Below, piece by piece: positions 1 through 10,572 of a stretch of 64,000 bases of DNA. The stretch is from Rhyacophila brunnea. Taxonomy: Eukaryota > Arthropoda > Insecta > Trichoptera > Rhyacophilidae. The notes below the pieces were generated by a model. It was not told the DNA's origin. It did no database searches and saw nothing but the letters and a program-made list of their open reading frames with translations. Each line of letters opens with the position of its first letter. Position 1 is the first letter of the stretch. The stretch covers positions 124,001 to 188,000 of the forward strand of contig JAGYXB010002030.1 in assembly GCA_022495005.1 (NCBI GenBank), given 5' to 3'. The position numbers were made by a program, and so were the translations under genes.

Positions 1-75
1 AATAAAAACTAGAATTGAGATCGCAAGGAGCGCCTTTCTCAAAATGAGACGCCTCATTAGCAATCGAGATCTTAA
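1..75 (+). pseudogene. RTE-type retrotransposon RT fragment (5' piece of split copy 1)
   Basis: The first 75 bases read in one frame as a peptide with IEIARSAFLKM and ISNRDL, which matches the segment just before the C-terminal domain of RTE-type reverse transcriptases. The copy is cut by the window edge on the left and by a TTAA-flanked MITE on the right. Its continuation is at 2297-2745. The same sequence recurs at about 10573-10650 in a second copy. Family level is an inference from the motif; it is not functional. Confidence 0.7.
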
Positions 76-221
76 GGCCGTACATCAGTTGAGGCACGGT
101 CTAAAAAGATCGTTGCTAAGCGATGCGCGGATTGCGGGTCGCGGGTGCAAATGACGCCTGTCAAACGAAATATTATTTGTCATATAAATCCAACATACGT
201 CCATTTTATGTTCCGTTTATT

Positions 222-483
222 GGTCATGCCCGCAGGTACAACCCGGCCCATCTACTATCAAGCCAAACTCGTGGAGTCTGGCGGCGAAGTTGCCATGGCC
301 GGTGAGGAACTGGCTAATCCAGTGCGAAGGTTGGAGTCTTCTAGTTCTGCAGGCACCAAACTAGAAGACTCCAACCTTCGCACTGGATTAGCCAGTTCCT
401 CACCGGCCATGGCAACTTCGCCGCCAGACTCCACGAGTTTGGCTTGATGGTAGATGGGCCGGGTTGTACCTGCGGGCATGACC
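222..483. repeat. 125-bp inverted repeat with 12-bp spacer
   Basis: Bases 222-346 and 359-483 are reverse complements with about one mismatch (CTACTATC against CTACCATC). The spacer is 347-358. The arms are the CCHC-region part of R1-clade ORF2, so the palindrome results from the 5' inversion of copy A. A transcript would fold into a nearly perfect 125-bp hairpin. Confidence 0.9.
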
Positions 484-728
484 ACCAAGATGTTGAACAC
501 ATCCTCTGGGATTGCCCGCTTATGGAATTCGAACGAGCGGAGCTGTTTGCCAGGGTCCGTCCTCACACGGGCCCAATTGGTCATGGAGATCTGGTAGCAA
601 CCGAGGCCAACTTTGCGGCATTTGAGAAATTTGCGGTGTCGTATGGGGAGCGGGATAGTCCCGACTCTTCAGTAGACTCATCCATTTCAATTCGTGACAC
701 TCAGTATGCGGGTACACAAAGCGCTTAA
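359..728 (+). pseudogene. R1-clade ORF2 C-terminus, copy A
   Basis: One frame stays open from 359 to the TAA at 726-728. It carries the C-terminal zinc-finger-like motif CTCGHDHQDVEHILWDC found after the RT domain in R1-clade proteins, then ERAELFARVRPHTGPIGHGD. The peptide is close to, but distinct from, the C-terminus of the full-length element at 38061-38522, so two related subfamilies are present. Only the end of ORF2 is here; EN and RT are absent. Confidence 0.8.
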
Positions 729-953
729 CGTCAGCGGACAGCAGAGCCAGTCCAAAAAACAAAAATTTTCTTTCTTAACTTTCTTCTTTAAGCACTACGG
801 TGCATGGTTGCAGCATCAGTCCCGTGCGGCTCCGTCTCGGGACGGAATGAGCACTTAAAATCACTTCTTTCAGACACGTTTAAAGCGTCATAGAAAGCGG
901 CCGTGCATATCCACGGTTGTGCATATATGACGGGTGGTGGTGGGCACTTGTTC

Positions 954-965
954 TGTTCTATTAGT
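954..965 (+). repeat. Left TSD of R1-clade copy B (TGTTCTATTAGT)
   Basis: The same 12 bases occur at 2051-2062, immediately after the 3' end of copy B. They match the R1 target site in the MITE family. Confidence 0.75.
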
Positions 966-1854
966 GCTTTGTGTACCCGCATACTGAGTGTCACGAATTG
1001 AAATGGATGAGTCTACGGAAGAGTCGGGACTATCCCGCTCCCCATACGACGCTGCAAATTTCTCAAATGCCGCAAAGTTGGCCTCGGTTGCTACCAGATC
1101 TCCATGACCAATTGGGCCCGTGTGAGGACGGACCCTGGCAAACAGCTCCGCTCGTTCGAATTCCATAAGCGGGCAATTCCAGATGATGTGTTCAACATCT
1201 TGGTGGTCATGCTCGCAGGTACAACCCGGCCCATCTACTATCAAGCCAAACTCGTGGAGTCTGGCGGCGAAGTTGCCATGGCCGGTGAGGAACTGGCTAA
1301 TCCAGTGCGAAGGTTGGAGTCTTCTAGTTTGGTGCCTGCAGAATACGTCTGGAAAAAAACGGTAAGTGTGCCGCCCCTTGGGGGAGGCGGTCCACCTCGC
1401 CTGCCATGCCGCAAATGCGGTCTTGTACACAATGTCACTTACAGTCTTCCTGTAAGGAACGTCCTCGGATCTCTGCGGTGGTGTCAGATGGACACCGGCG
1501 AGTATTGTGCTGATCCCCCTCAAGAGGAGGGTGATCGATCCTCTGACTTGGACGTGCAGATCGAGGGGTAGCACCCCCGCGAGTACGACAAGCGCGTCAG
1601 TAGAAGTTGTGCGGTAGGCTTTGGTAAGCGAGATCAGCGCAAGTCGCTGCCCGCTTAATAGTGCGCGTCTCACGAGAGTTAAGGAGTTTACTCGGGAATG
1701 CCAAATGCTGGAGGCGTAACCGGCAATTCCCATGAAAATTGCGCCGTATGCAACCTTAAGGGCTCTAGGCTTAAGTCCCCAATTGCTGCCCGCCATTCGG
1801 GCCATTCTCTGATAGGCCGAATTGGCCTTAGAGACGGCCGTCTTGGCGTGGAAC
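966..1854 (-). pseudogene. R1-clade ORF2 fragment: RT thumb region to C-terminus
   Basis: The minus-strand frame is open over nearly 300 codons. It begins within the KANSAYQRMARMAGSNW region, which follows the RT palm in this clade, and runs through YRKTVSDIVYKTAF and the CTCEHDHQDVEHIIWNC zinc-like motif to the normal C-terminus. The match to the full-length element is collinear and shows that the latter's frameshift near 38,535 is a defect. No EN or RT catalytic motifs are present. The open frame running past 966 into antisense 3' UTR is accidental. Confidence 0.85.
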
Positions 1855-2050
1855 AAACATTTTCTTTCTTAACTTTCTTCTTTAAGCACTACGGTGCATG
1901 GTTGCAGCATCAGTCCCGTGCGGCTCCGTCTCGGGACGGAATGAGCACTTAAAATCACTTCTTTCAGACACGTTTAAAGCGTCATAGAAAGCGGCCGTGC
2001 ATATCCACGGTTGTGCATATATGACGGGTTGTGGTGGGCACTTTAACGTA
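966..2050 (+). mobile_element. R1-clade retrotransposon copy B, 5'-inverted, with 12-bp TSD
   Basis: The sense 3' end (about 1856-2050) is a 3' UTR nearly identical to that of copy A, while the ORF2 part (966-1854) is inverted. The 12-bp duplications at 954-965 and 2051-2062 delimit it. Since its left TSD is the target motif just after copy A, B inserted after A, at the copy of the site that A had left intact. The MITE right half resumes with AACAATAATAATATATTC. Confidence 0.8.
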
Positions 2051-2296
2051 TGTTCTATTAGTAACAATAATAATATATTCATTGACATGTTTTCTTTTTA
2101 AAGTAAATGGGTAACGTTTTTAGTCATCTTTACACGATTTAAGAATTAATTGGCCCGTCACCATCACGAAGCAAAGTGACGTGTTTCTAGCTCGACGTTC
2201 TCTCACGGAATGCGAGCGAGTCCAAAATTTCGTCGCGCCTACAGTTGAAAATTATTTGCCGTTTCACTTATGCGTCACCTTAGCCTATGTCTGTGA

Positions 2297-2745
2297 CTGC
2301 GTATGGTACGTTGTTATGTTCTCTCAATTCTTTTCTATGGTATGGAAGTATGGACGCTAAACCAAGATATGTCACGGAGACTTGAAGCTTTCGAGATGTG
2401 GCTGTATAGACGCATCCTCAAAATTCCTTGGACTGACCGGGTGACAAATGTTGAAGTTCTTAATCGAATGGGGAAGGACCGAGAAGTTCTACGTAGTATC
2501 AAAATCAGGAAACTACAGTACCTCGCCCACATTATGAGAGGACAAAAATACAGCATTCCCCAACTTCTCATTCAAGGAAAGATCAATGGGAAGCGTAGCA
2601 GAGGACGGCGCCGTATTTCGTGGCTTAAGAACCTCCGTGATTGGTACGAGTGCAGCTTCACTGAACTGTTCCGAGTAGAAGACGACAAAGATAAGATCGC
2701 CTTGGTGGTGGCCGACCTCCGCTAGGGGATGGCACAATAAGAAGA
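2297..2745 (+). pseudogene. RTE-type retrotransposon C-terminal tail (3' piece of split copy 1)
   Basis: An open frame of about 140 codons (2297 to the TAG at 2723-2725) has MVRCYVLSILFYGMEVWTL, AFEMWLYRRILKIPWTDRV and RGRRRISWLKNLRDWY. These are hallmarks of the segment after the RT palm and the basic tail of RTE-type insect retrotransposons. It continues from 1-75 once the MITE is removed. A GAAGAAGAAGG stretch follows the stop, as expected for the short-repeat 3' tails of RTE elements. It lacks EN and the RT core. Confidence 0.8.
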
Positions 2746-3067
2746 AGAAGGGGTTTCTAAAAGGTGCAGTCAAAAATATTGAAATTCGTGACTCTTGAAT
2801 CCACGATCCGAAATTATCTGCCGTCAGACATTTTCACATGTCACAATTTGTGTAATGACATCAAAAAACTGTTGAAATTGTGCGTTTTGGTTTTGACAAC
2901 AGCTATGAAATAGGTCCACCAAGTTTTGGTGCAAACTTTGTGCCTGGCTTTTTACTAAAGATTGGCTACTTATATAGGTGGTATGTCTGTGCTTGATTTG
3001 GAAAGTGTCGAGTATGTTATAAAGACTACATTTTTGTTTTAGAATCTAACGTCTAGTTTAAATCTAT
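2746..3067. other. AT-rich spacer, nothing recognised
   Basis: No open frame of note, repeat end or RNA-like structure is visible here. Confidence 0.5.
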
Positions 3068-4022
3068 CAGTTGCGAAGGATGGAGGTAGACTATTAAGAT
3101 TCGACATAAATAGTGCACATTTTTTCAGTCATACTTATTTGTTTTCGTTGAAATAAGAAATATGAACACAGATGGTGTTGTTTTTTTTAATTCATTATCC
3201 TCTGCCTGACCAAACCTTAATCGATAAAAATATTCTTATATAATATAAAATAACTAAAATTATGTATGGTTTAATGCTTAATGGCTTAATTTTTGATATT
3301 TTACAGATAAATGTATATATTTTTGAGTAGGTAGTGTGGCACCCCCGTATGGACCCCATTTGGGGATGTCTCTGTGTATCTGGAGAGGCCCGAATCGGTA
3401 TCAAACCCAACAAATAGTAAAGCGCGGATTACGAAAATAAATAATAATAACAGAGCCGAGCTGGCAATGCCGTAAATTATGACCGTTGGAGATATTGCAA
3501 CGTCGCCGTTTTTCACCAACGGCTCTCGTTGAAAAGCGAAAACACAAGATGGCGCGCAGAACGCTACAAACAGCTAAATCGCGAACACGCCAATTTCGTC
3601 CTCCGTAAAATTAAATTATTAAAAATGTAACTATTATATAATATTAACTTAAATATACATTGCCGTTTCTAAAACAATTCCGGTGTGTTATTTGTTCACC
3701 TCCAAATCCTAAAATCCAGACGAAAAACCATACTAAAGATAAAAGTGACAGTTTGCTAATTACAACAGAACAATTAATGATACCCACCTTCAGAAAAACC
3801 GGAACTGAGCTAGACCAGAAGTGTGGTGGTTTATCAGTAGATACATTTATTATCTATTATGAATTGTTTTATGCAGGGTTTAATTAAATTTTAAAAAACT
3901 AACAAACACTATCTACACAGTTATAGTCTTGGTTCAATTAAAACAAATACGTTCGACTGACAAAGTTTAGTGTGCAATATTTATATCGTATCTTAACAGC
4001 CTACCTCCACCCTTCGCCACTG
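3068..4022 (+). mobile_element. hAT-like MITE (CAGTGGCGAAGG family), long copy
   Basis: It starts CAGTTGCGAAGGATGGAGG and ends CCTCCACCCTTCGCCACTG, forming terminal inverted repeats (TIRs). The flanks AAATCTAT and ATATCTAC agree at 6 of 8 positions, as a decayed 8-bp TSD. The inner motif CATAAATAGTGCAC is shared with the copies at 7808 and 45442. It is longer than those copies because it holds a CpG-richer segment (about 3330-3600). No transposase is encoded. Confidence 0.65.
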
Positions 4023-7010
4023 ATATCTACAATAGTGAATAGGTATTGTTCATTCTTTCTATGGATACTAAATAGTTATTGGCACATGATTTCAAGAATC
4101 AATAATGCCAATAACCAGTAATCATGCTGAATAAAAATGTTTAATTTGTTAAAAAAATAGATTGTCATAACTCGAAACGTGTATTGTAATGAAACTTTTT
4201 ATTAACCTCTGGAGTCTGGATAATGAATTTTAACTCATTGTTGAAATAAACATGAAATTTACGGAGAAGACAGGGGAATTGTTATATCATTAAACGTCCA
4301 TTGTTTCAGATAACGGTGAGCAGACATACAATACACGCTACATACCTAGAATAGAAAAGAGAATAGCACTTAATTAACAGAACGACAGTAAAAATACACA
4401 TTGCAGAGATCCATACTAAGCATTTATGAAAATAGAACCGGAATAAAACAGTAGAACCTTAAAAACCCTCTAATTATTTTGTAACCGCAACTCTGCATTT
4501 CGGAATTTGAGAACTGTGAAAAGGAACAAGAACCAATAAAAAGTGTTGACAATCGAAAGGTTCAATAAAACTGTTTTTTTTTTTTTTAATTTAAAATTAG
4601 AAACAGATTACACATAGTAGGTATAAACTATAGACAAAGCAAATTGTTGGTACAAATTTATTAGTTTCATTTAGATATCGCACAACGGCATACAACTTTT
4701 TTTCACGCGTAGGTAAATTAGTCAAATAGAAGCGGTGGAGAGGTGAGGTGGGGTGCGGGAAGGCAACAGTTATCTGTCTCATTCATTTGAAAAAAAAAGA
4801 ATCACTCTATTTCCTCATTGGGTATATCTGTATATTTTTTATTTCCGTATTTCGCGTGGGCGAAGTCGCCAATATTATAAATTAAAACACATTGATCGTG
4901 TACCATTAGAATGAATTAAGTTACCATAAAACGTAAATTATAACATATTATATTTCCGGTTGCAGATAATAATTAGTTAAGTATGTGTAAATTATAGATT
5001 ATGACTGACTATTCTCATTTAAAATTTATAACCCGTGACTAAGAAGTAAAACACAATTTGAATGAAATACATACATACAATAAAAAGCGCCATTTAAACC
5101 TTATTAATGGAGATATATTGTTTCTGTAAATGTTTATAATGGGAACATAATTACTAGTATAAAAGCAGTAATTAATATTTTATTGCGTTGTACATAGCAA
5201 CACTCAAACTAGGTATGTAATTATAAAATCGCTCACTGCAATTATATTATTAGTGTTATATTATGATACAGTAATTATGAAGCTAATCTTTATACAACTG
5301 TTTACTGTCTGTTTTTATCACTAGGCATGATGCAGTGGCGACGACTGCCTGTTGGGCGAAGGCACATATAAGATTATGAGGATTTGGGTGTAGGGCCGTT
5401 CCTAGCAAGTGCGGTAAGGAGAAGGGAACTCTAAAATAATGGGAACTGAGATACCTAACGGGTAAGGAGAAGCAGGCAACCGATCTCGAGTAAGGAAGAA
5501 TACGGGATAAATTTGCACACGTGTCAAGACTACGTCATACGTCGAATATTGACAACAACTCTCGGTTTATGCATTGACGCTCATTTAATATTGGTGTATT
5601 ACACACACTATGCGCGTCTGTAATGCGTGGTTCAATTTTTAGGACACTCACATTCAAAACCATGTATCAAAATGTAGTGTATTGGGGGTATAACCAATTG
5701 GAATTATATTTATTTTTTGTTCTGTGCCCTCAGGTTATAGGTATACTATTTTCCTCTCCAAAAACAGATGAGAAGGGTTGATTATCAATCAGTGTGAATA
5801 AATTAATTGAAAAAACTTTTCAAAAAAATCTGCATGGATCTATATAACTATTAGCAGTAGGTACCTACCTACCTACAAGACATTATAATAATATAAGAAA
5901 ACTTAGGATTATATTTTTCTTGCCTTTTTATCGACAAAGTATTCATGACTATTCAAAATTTAAACTCATTCAGTAACAATTTAAAATGTAACACGGTTTA
6001 TCCCATATGACCATAGTGAGAATTAAAACTAGTTTCAGTCACCCAGAAGGCAACCCATTTCCCATTATTTTTGTGTTCCCTGAAAATAATAAATCTTCCC
6101 GCTATCCGGGACAATTATTGTATTGTTGGCAATTCTCGAATTTAAATATTTTTATGGGTACATTTTATCGATTCTTCGGTAGTGATACCGCGGGAACCAA
6201 CAAAATATATTGCATCGATTTACAGTGTACATATAGTTCGATTCATACTTCTACTAATTTATATCCATGACATAACGCGCAGAATTGTATGAACGTACTG
6301 ACAGCCAACGCAGCGTTTTGTGTCGGCACATTATACATGCGGTGTATTCCTTTGAAACATTGCCTATTACCTGTAATCAATTCACATGTAGGTGCACCGC
6401 GTGCGCGCCGTGCCTAAGTAGCTATATTATATCACCCGATAACACAATAATTATTAGTAATTTATAATTATAATACATACTAGAGAAAGTGCCAGTTCAG
6501 TCCAACTAATAGGTAATTTTAAGTACTAAGGTTTCGCTAAGTTTATATTATTTCTTCTTCTTTTCTATTTTAGTTGAGGATCGTGACATTAAAACATTAC
6601 GTCGTGAACTCAGATGCAAGACAACCAACATAAACATTGTCTTAATTTGCAATCACATAAATTTATATTCTCCATCCAATCAAGTTTCTTGGCGAATTTG
6701 TTGATAATCAGGCGATCTATGATTGTATCTAGGATATAACTTCATATACCCCGATTTATTTATAAATTAAATAAAACCAGAACCTAACCACCATCATTTA
6801 CAAACTAATAAAGAACCACTGAAAACCTTTATAAATATTGATGAGTCGAAAATGTGTAAATTTATATAAAGAAAAAAGCTCCATAACGCGTGAAGAGACT
6901 TTAGTATATTTATGATGTCAATATAAGTAAAACAACATTTCATGTTTCTGTCACATCACACATGCCACATAAGAATTTTGGAGACTAGTACCTACTGAAA
7001 AATACACAAA
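4023..7010. other. AT-rich region without recognised genes
   Basis: About 3 kb of low-GC sequence with many stop codons in all frames. A single hAT-like end (GCAGTGGCGACGACTGCC at about 5333) stands without a partner. Small open frames such as 6007-6270 show no family motif. Poly-T of 14 bases lies near 4574. Confidence 0.5.
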
Positions 7011-7014
7011 GTAT

Positions 7015-7440
7015 TCTTTTTATTCAACGAATAATTCGCATGTAATATTAGAGTACATATATTATATCGAACAAATTATATATTATATATGTTCAAATAA
7101 CCTAAATATATAATATTTCATTCTCGAATCTTTTGAATTATTCACTGAATGAAATAAATAGATAATTAAATTATTGGCGAGTCTAAGTACGTAAAAACTA
7201 AATATTGGAATGGTCCATGACAACTTGATTTAATATTATACAAAAACCAATAGCCAACATTGTAACGCAATATGATAAATATATCATGTGAGAACTACTA
7301 GTTAAAATTGTCGTATTTAAATAGGATACCCTTTGCCTAATTGGAAAAGCACACTGGCGCATCCACCGGTTACAGGTTCAACTCCCGTCGGGTGACGTTT
7401 TTTGTTTTTAAACCACTCAGGATTAAATGAATGACACACT
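7015..7440 (+). repeat. Repeat with TIR-like end and tRNA-like segment
   Basis: The conserved end TTATTCAACGAATAATTC lies at about 7021-7040, and its inverted partner (GAATTATTCACTGAATGAA) at about 7133-7155. A tRNA-like segment with B-box GGTTCAACTCC is at 7328-7397. Related tRNA-like copies are at 20155-20320, 37220-37300, 47957-48034, 50505-50572 and 51325-51387, mostly next to the same end motif. Confidence 0.55.
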
Positions 7441-7807
7441 TTAACATGTATGTTTTATTGTCAAAACAAAACAATATAACACTAATAATTGTCAGCATTT
7501 CCTCAGTCATAACTAGATCAGTAGGGTCTTTTATATGATTTGTTAATTGCGACAATATCTCTGGTAATGTATGTACTGCATTTGTATAAATTGTAAAGAA
7601 AATGCATGAATCCTCACTCAACTCATCACGCACTAGGTACTATTGTCACGAGTTCTTCACTCGATATAGTTAACCATCACTCTATTCGAATCAAGTCTCT
7701 CAGTTTACTAATATCATCAACACATCACATCATCTCGATCATATCTACCAGTATAACTCTCTGTAATCTGCATCAAAACAATAAATATCACACAGCTGCC
7801 TACACAC
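7441..7807. other. AT-rich spacer, nothing recognised
   Basis: Only short open frames. The last eight bases (7800-7807, CTACACAC) are the left TSD of the hAT-like MITE. Confidence 0.5.
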
Positions 7808-8589
7808 CAGTGGCGAAGGGTGGAGGTAGGCTGTAAGATCCGATATAAGTAGTGCACATTAAACTTTGTCAGGCTTACATATTTTTTTCATTAAACTAAG
7901 ACAGCAATTTGCAGATAGTGTTGGTTAGTTTTTAAAAATCAATTAAACCCTGCCTATATCAACCATAATAGTTTAGGTATGCTATGGACGATCCGACATA
8001 AATAGTGCACACTTTTTCAATCATACTTAGGTTTTTTTTTTGTTGAATTAAGAATACTTATTACAGATGCTGGTTAGTTTTTTAAAATTCATTAAATCCG
8101 GGGTAAACCAAACAATAAAAGATAAAAAATATTCATCTATCTATAAAATATCTAAAACTATGTACTTACCTATGATTTAATGGAATAATTTTAGATATGT
8201 TATAGATAGACAAATATTTTTGACTATTATCTTATAATTGCTTGGTGGGTTTAATCATTTTAAAAAACGAACCAAAACTATCTGCATATTGTAGTCTTAG
8301 TTCAATGAAAACAAATATGTATGACTGATAAAGTTTTATGAGTATTATTCATGTCGGATCTTCACAGCGTACCTCCACCCTTCGCCAGTGTTACACACCA
8401 TCTACCGCCAACGGCATACATATAATAATGGCGTGGTTTACGCAGGGTTTAATTAATAAAAAAAACCGAACCAAAACTATCTGCATATTGTAGTCTTAGT
8501 TCAATGAAAACAAATATGTATGACTGATAAAGTTTAATGAGTATTATTCATGTCGGATCTTCACAGCGTACCTCCACCCTTCGCCAGTG
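7808..8589 (+). mobile_element. hAT-like MITE with duplicated right end
   Basis: It starts CAGTGGCGAAGGGTGGAGG and ends CCACCCTTCGCCAGTG. The 8-bp TSD CTACACAC at 7800-7807 is repeated exactly at 8590-8597. A first right end also stops at 8390, followed by TTACACAC, so the right end plus flank is tandemly duplicated with a period of about 199 bp. A third, decayed right end reaches about 8790. Inner motif: ATAAGTAGTGCACA. No coding capacity. Confidence 0.75.
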
Positions 8590-8790
8590 CTACACACCAT
8601 CTACCGCCAACGGCATATATCTAATAATGGCGTGGTTTACGCAGGGTTTAATTATTAAAAAAAAACGAACCAAAACTATCTGCATAATATTGTATGTAGT
8701 CATAGTTCAATAAAAACAAATATGCATGACTGTGTAGGTACTATTCATGTCGGATCTTCACAGTCTACCTCCACCCTTCACTATCTACCG
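8391..8790. repeat. Tandem duplication of MITE right end and flank
   Basis: Two units of about 199 bp share TACACACCATCTACCGCCA, GGCGTGGTTTACGCAGGG and TCATGTCGGATCTTCACAG. The second is incomplete and more diverged at its end (about 8590-8790). Each unit joins flanking DNA to the MITE right end. Confidence 0.75.
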
Positions 8791-9860
8791 CCAAAGGCAT
8801 ATTATGCATGAGATGTTTGCGAATTGTGTTTGTTCAATACTGAGAAATGTTAAAATCTAGTAAGAGAAATGCTAAGTTAGCAACGCTGTTCTCAGACCTC
8901 ACATTTAGTTTAATAACCAGTCGTGTGCTTTTATGAACATGGAATTGTAATAAGAGATTTGTAAGCATTTTACAATATTAAATAATAATAACGGAATGCA
9001 CGAGCCGTGAGCGCTAAACGGCAAAAAGCAATTTAAATTTTCTCTTTAAAATATTTTGTCATATTTTCTCCGCGCCCACAAAGCCATAAAATAAAGCATC
9101 ATTCACGGCGATGTAACCTATTTGAAAACAATCGCGGTTTATAATTTTAAATAAATTCTTATTCAATTATGTTCGTCTTTCTCTCATTGTTTGCCCGAGC
9201 CGGTCTTGCAGAATGCCGTTTGTTCTGCGTCGACATTATCCGGCAATTACTTATGCAAATGCGACTTTCGGAATCGGCAAACAGAACGGCGGTGCCTTAA
9301 TGCCTTCGAATTATTTCGACAACAACTGTTTACCTTAACAATCACTCATTCTGTAATAAAATATGGATTCCCGCTAAGGAGATAAGTAATCGTTAATAAT
9401 TTAGCTGTGACTTTCATAGCTCAGCAGCAGATCCACTTTTGGATGTAAGCAGAACACACTTAAAAATGGGTCAGAGGCGGGCGGTCTAGTTCGAAAAAAT
9501 ATCTATAATTTATTATTATTTAGGACTGCGACACGAAACACCCTCATCCCACATCCTAAAGCGGGTCATGTAGAGGTTTTGTATATAAACCTACAAACTG
9601 TCATGCCGTTGTCTATGGACCATAGACAACTACCCAAAAACGGAAAAGGAAACGGTTGCATCTCGACCGTTCTAGAACAGTTGCATTTTGGCATTTCAAT
9701 AATGTAGTCGACAATGCGTCCTTGTTCCGCGTCTCACTTAATCTAAATTCCAAATTATAATGTAAATATTCCAACTCAACCAATATAGTTGTGACAATCA
9801 TTCCATAGTGTCTTGTATGATCGAGCTTAATCACCACAATATAAAACCATGAAAATACCA
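8791..9860. other. AT-rich region; one weak exon-like stretch
   Basis: Nothing firm. At about 9211 a pyrimidine-rich run ending in TTGCAG is followed by a Cys-rich open stretch (KCDFRNRQTERRC), but no convincing splice donor closes it and no family is recognised. Confidence 0.3.
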
Positions 9861-9869
9861 TAACTGTGT

Positions 9870-10150
9870 GTTATTCATCACGTCCCGAAACACCCATGTC
9901 ACACACACATCCGCAACCTTCAGAACAGATATTCGGGCTACCAAGCATCTTCCTATTACCCCCAATAGTCCCCAGGTCAAGATGTTTGGCGGCCCCCCTA
10001 CCTATCGCCAACGTTAAGGGCAGTGTGGTGTTCTACAGTAGTGTTAGCCCAATTCCGCGAGCTAAAATTAAGGGTATTTCGCGCATTTTTAGCGATTTTG
10101 TATTTTTTTTTATAAATTTTGAATTGTTCAGTTGTCGGCACTCGGCATCA
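9870..10150 (+). repeat. Dispersed repeat D, fragment 1
   Basis: It contains GGCGGCCCCCCTACCTATCG, TGGTGTTCTACAGTAGTG and AAAATTAAGGGTATTT, all of which recur at 11393-11610 and 18370-18800. A further D-type piece (TATCTCACTGGTCG with CGCCGGGATCC) is at about 10370-10460. No coding frame or ends could be defined; it may be a non-autonomous retroelement. Confidence 0.5.
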
Positions 10151-10572
10151 TAAATTATGAAGTCACGACTCCTTTCTGTGGTAGTCAAGTAACATGTGAC
10201 CGTTCGTCATATTGGATAAAAAGCCATTTTCATTAGTCAGGAAATACACTACAAATATGTAATTATAACATAAGATTTTACATAGATTATCCTATCGCAT
10301 TTATTTGCATCGCACAGCCACATGGTAATTTATAATGTTACCAGTCTTTAAAGGAAATAGCGCCGCAGGCGACTTTTTTAAACTATTACCTACATCAAAT
10401 ATGTAACGTGTACCAATTTATCTCACTGGTCGAAACGCCGCGCCGGGATCCTTTTAAGTCTGGGCACGAACACACTAGTTTCGTTATTAACAGTGCACCA
10501 ATTTTATTGAACGTATGATCCATTATAAATATTTAGGAAGATGGGTCAATGAGAAATAGGACCAGTCTCTGG

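Larger units (their letters stand above)
221..953 (+). mobile_element. R1-clade retrotransposon copy A, 5'-truncated and 5'-inverted
   Basis: The sense part (359-953) contains the ORF2 C-terminus and a 3' UTR ending GGTGGTGGGCACT. The part at 222-346 is the same ORF2 segment in antisense. This inverted-5'/sense-3' layout is the classic product of twin priming by non-LTR retrotransposons. The copy lies in the MITE after GTTTATTG and is followed at 954-965 by the target motif TGTTCTATTAGT. The matching motif is missing on the 5' side, so the insertion probably removed some target bases. Confidence 0.75.
76..2279 (+). mobile_element. TTAA-flanked MITE copy 1, split by two R1-clade insertions
   Basis: The left half (76-220) holds the motif GGTCTAAAAAGATCG and the right half (about 2063-2279) holds GGTAACGTTTTTAGTC. 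TTAA stands at 72-75, and a decayed TTAG at 2280-2283. Without the R1 inserts the element would be about 360-380 bp, the size of the uninterrupted copy at 11614-11973. Other copies are at 12132-12203, 24593-24956 and 37604-42997. The ends are weak inverted repeats sharing CATCAGT. TTAA duplication is typical of piggyBac-type elements; no transposase is present, so it would be non-autonomous. It sits inside the RTE copy. Confidence 0.75.

Noticed and set aside
1104..1571. 155-codon plus-strand open frame
   Set aside because: It is the antisense shadow of the R1-clade ORF2 fragment.
5333..5500. hAT element starting GCAGTGGCGACGACTGCC
   Set aside because: No matching inverted end or 8-bp duplication could be found.
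8391..8790. CRISPR-like array
   Set aside because: The repeats are two long, contiguous MITE-end units, not short repeats with unique spacers.
9191..9385. Cys-rich exon (EGF-like?)
   Set aside because: The Cys spacing does not fit an EGF module and there is no clear donor site.
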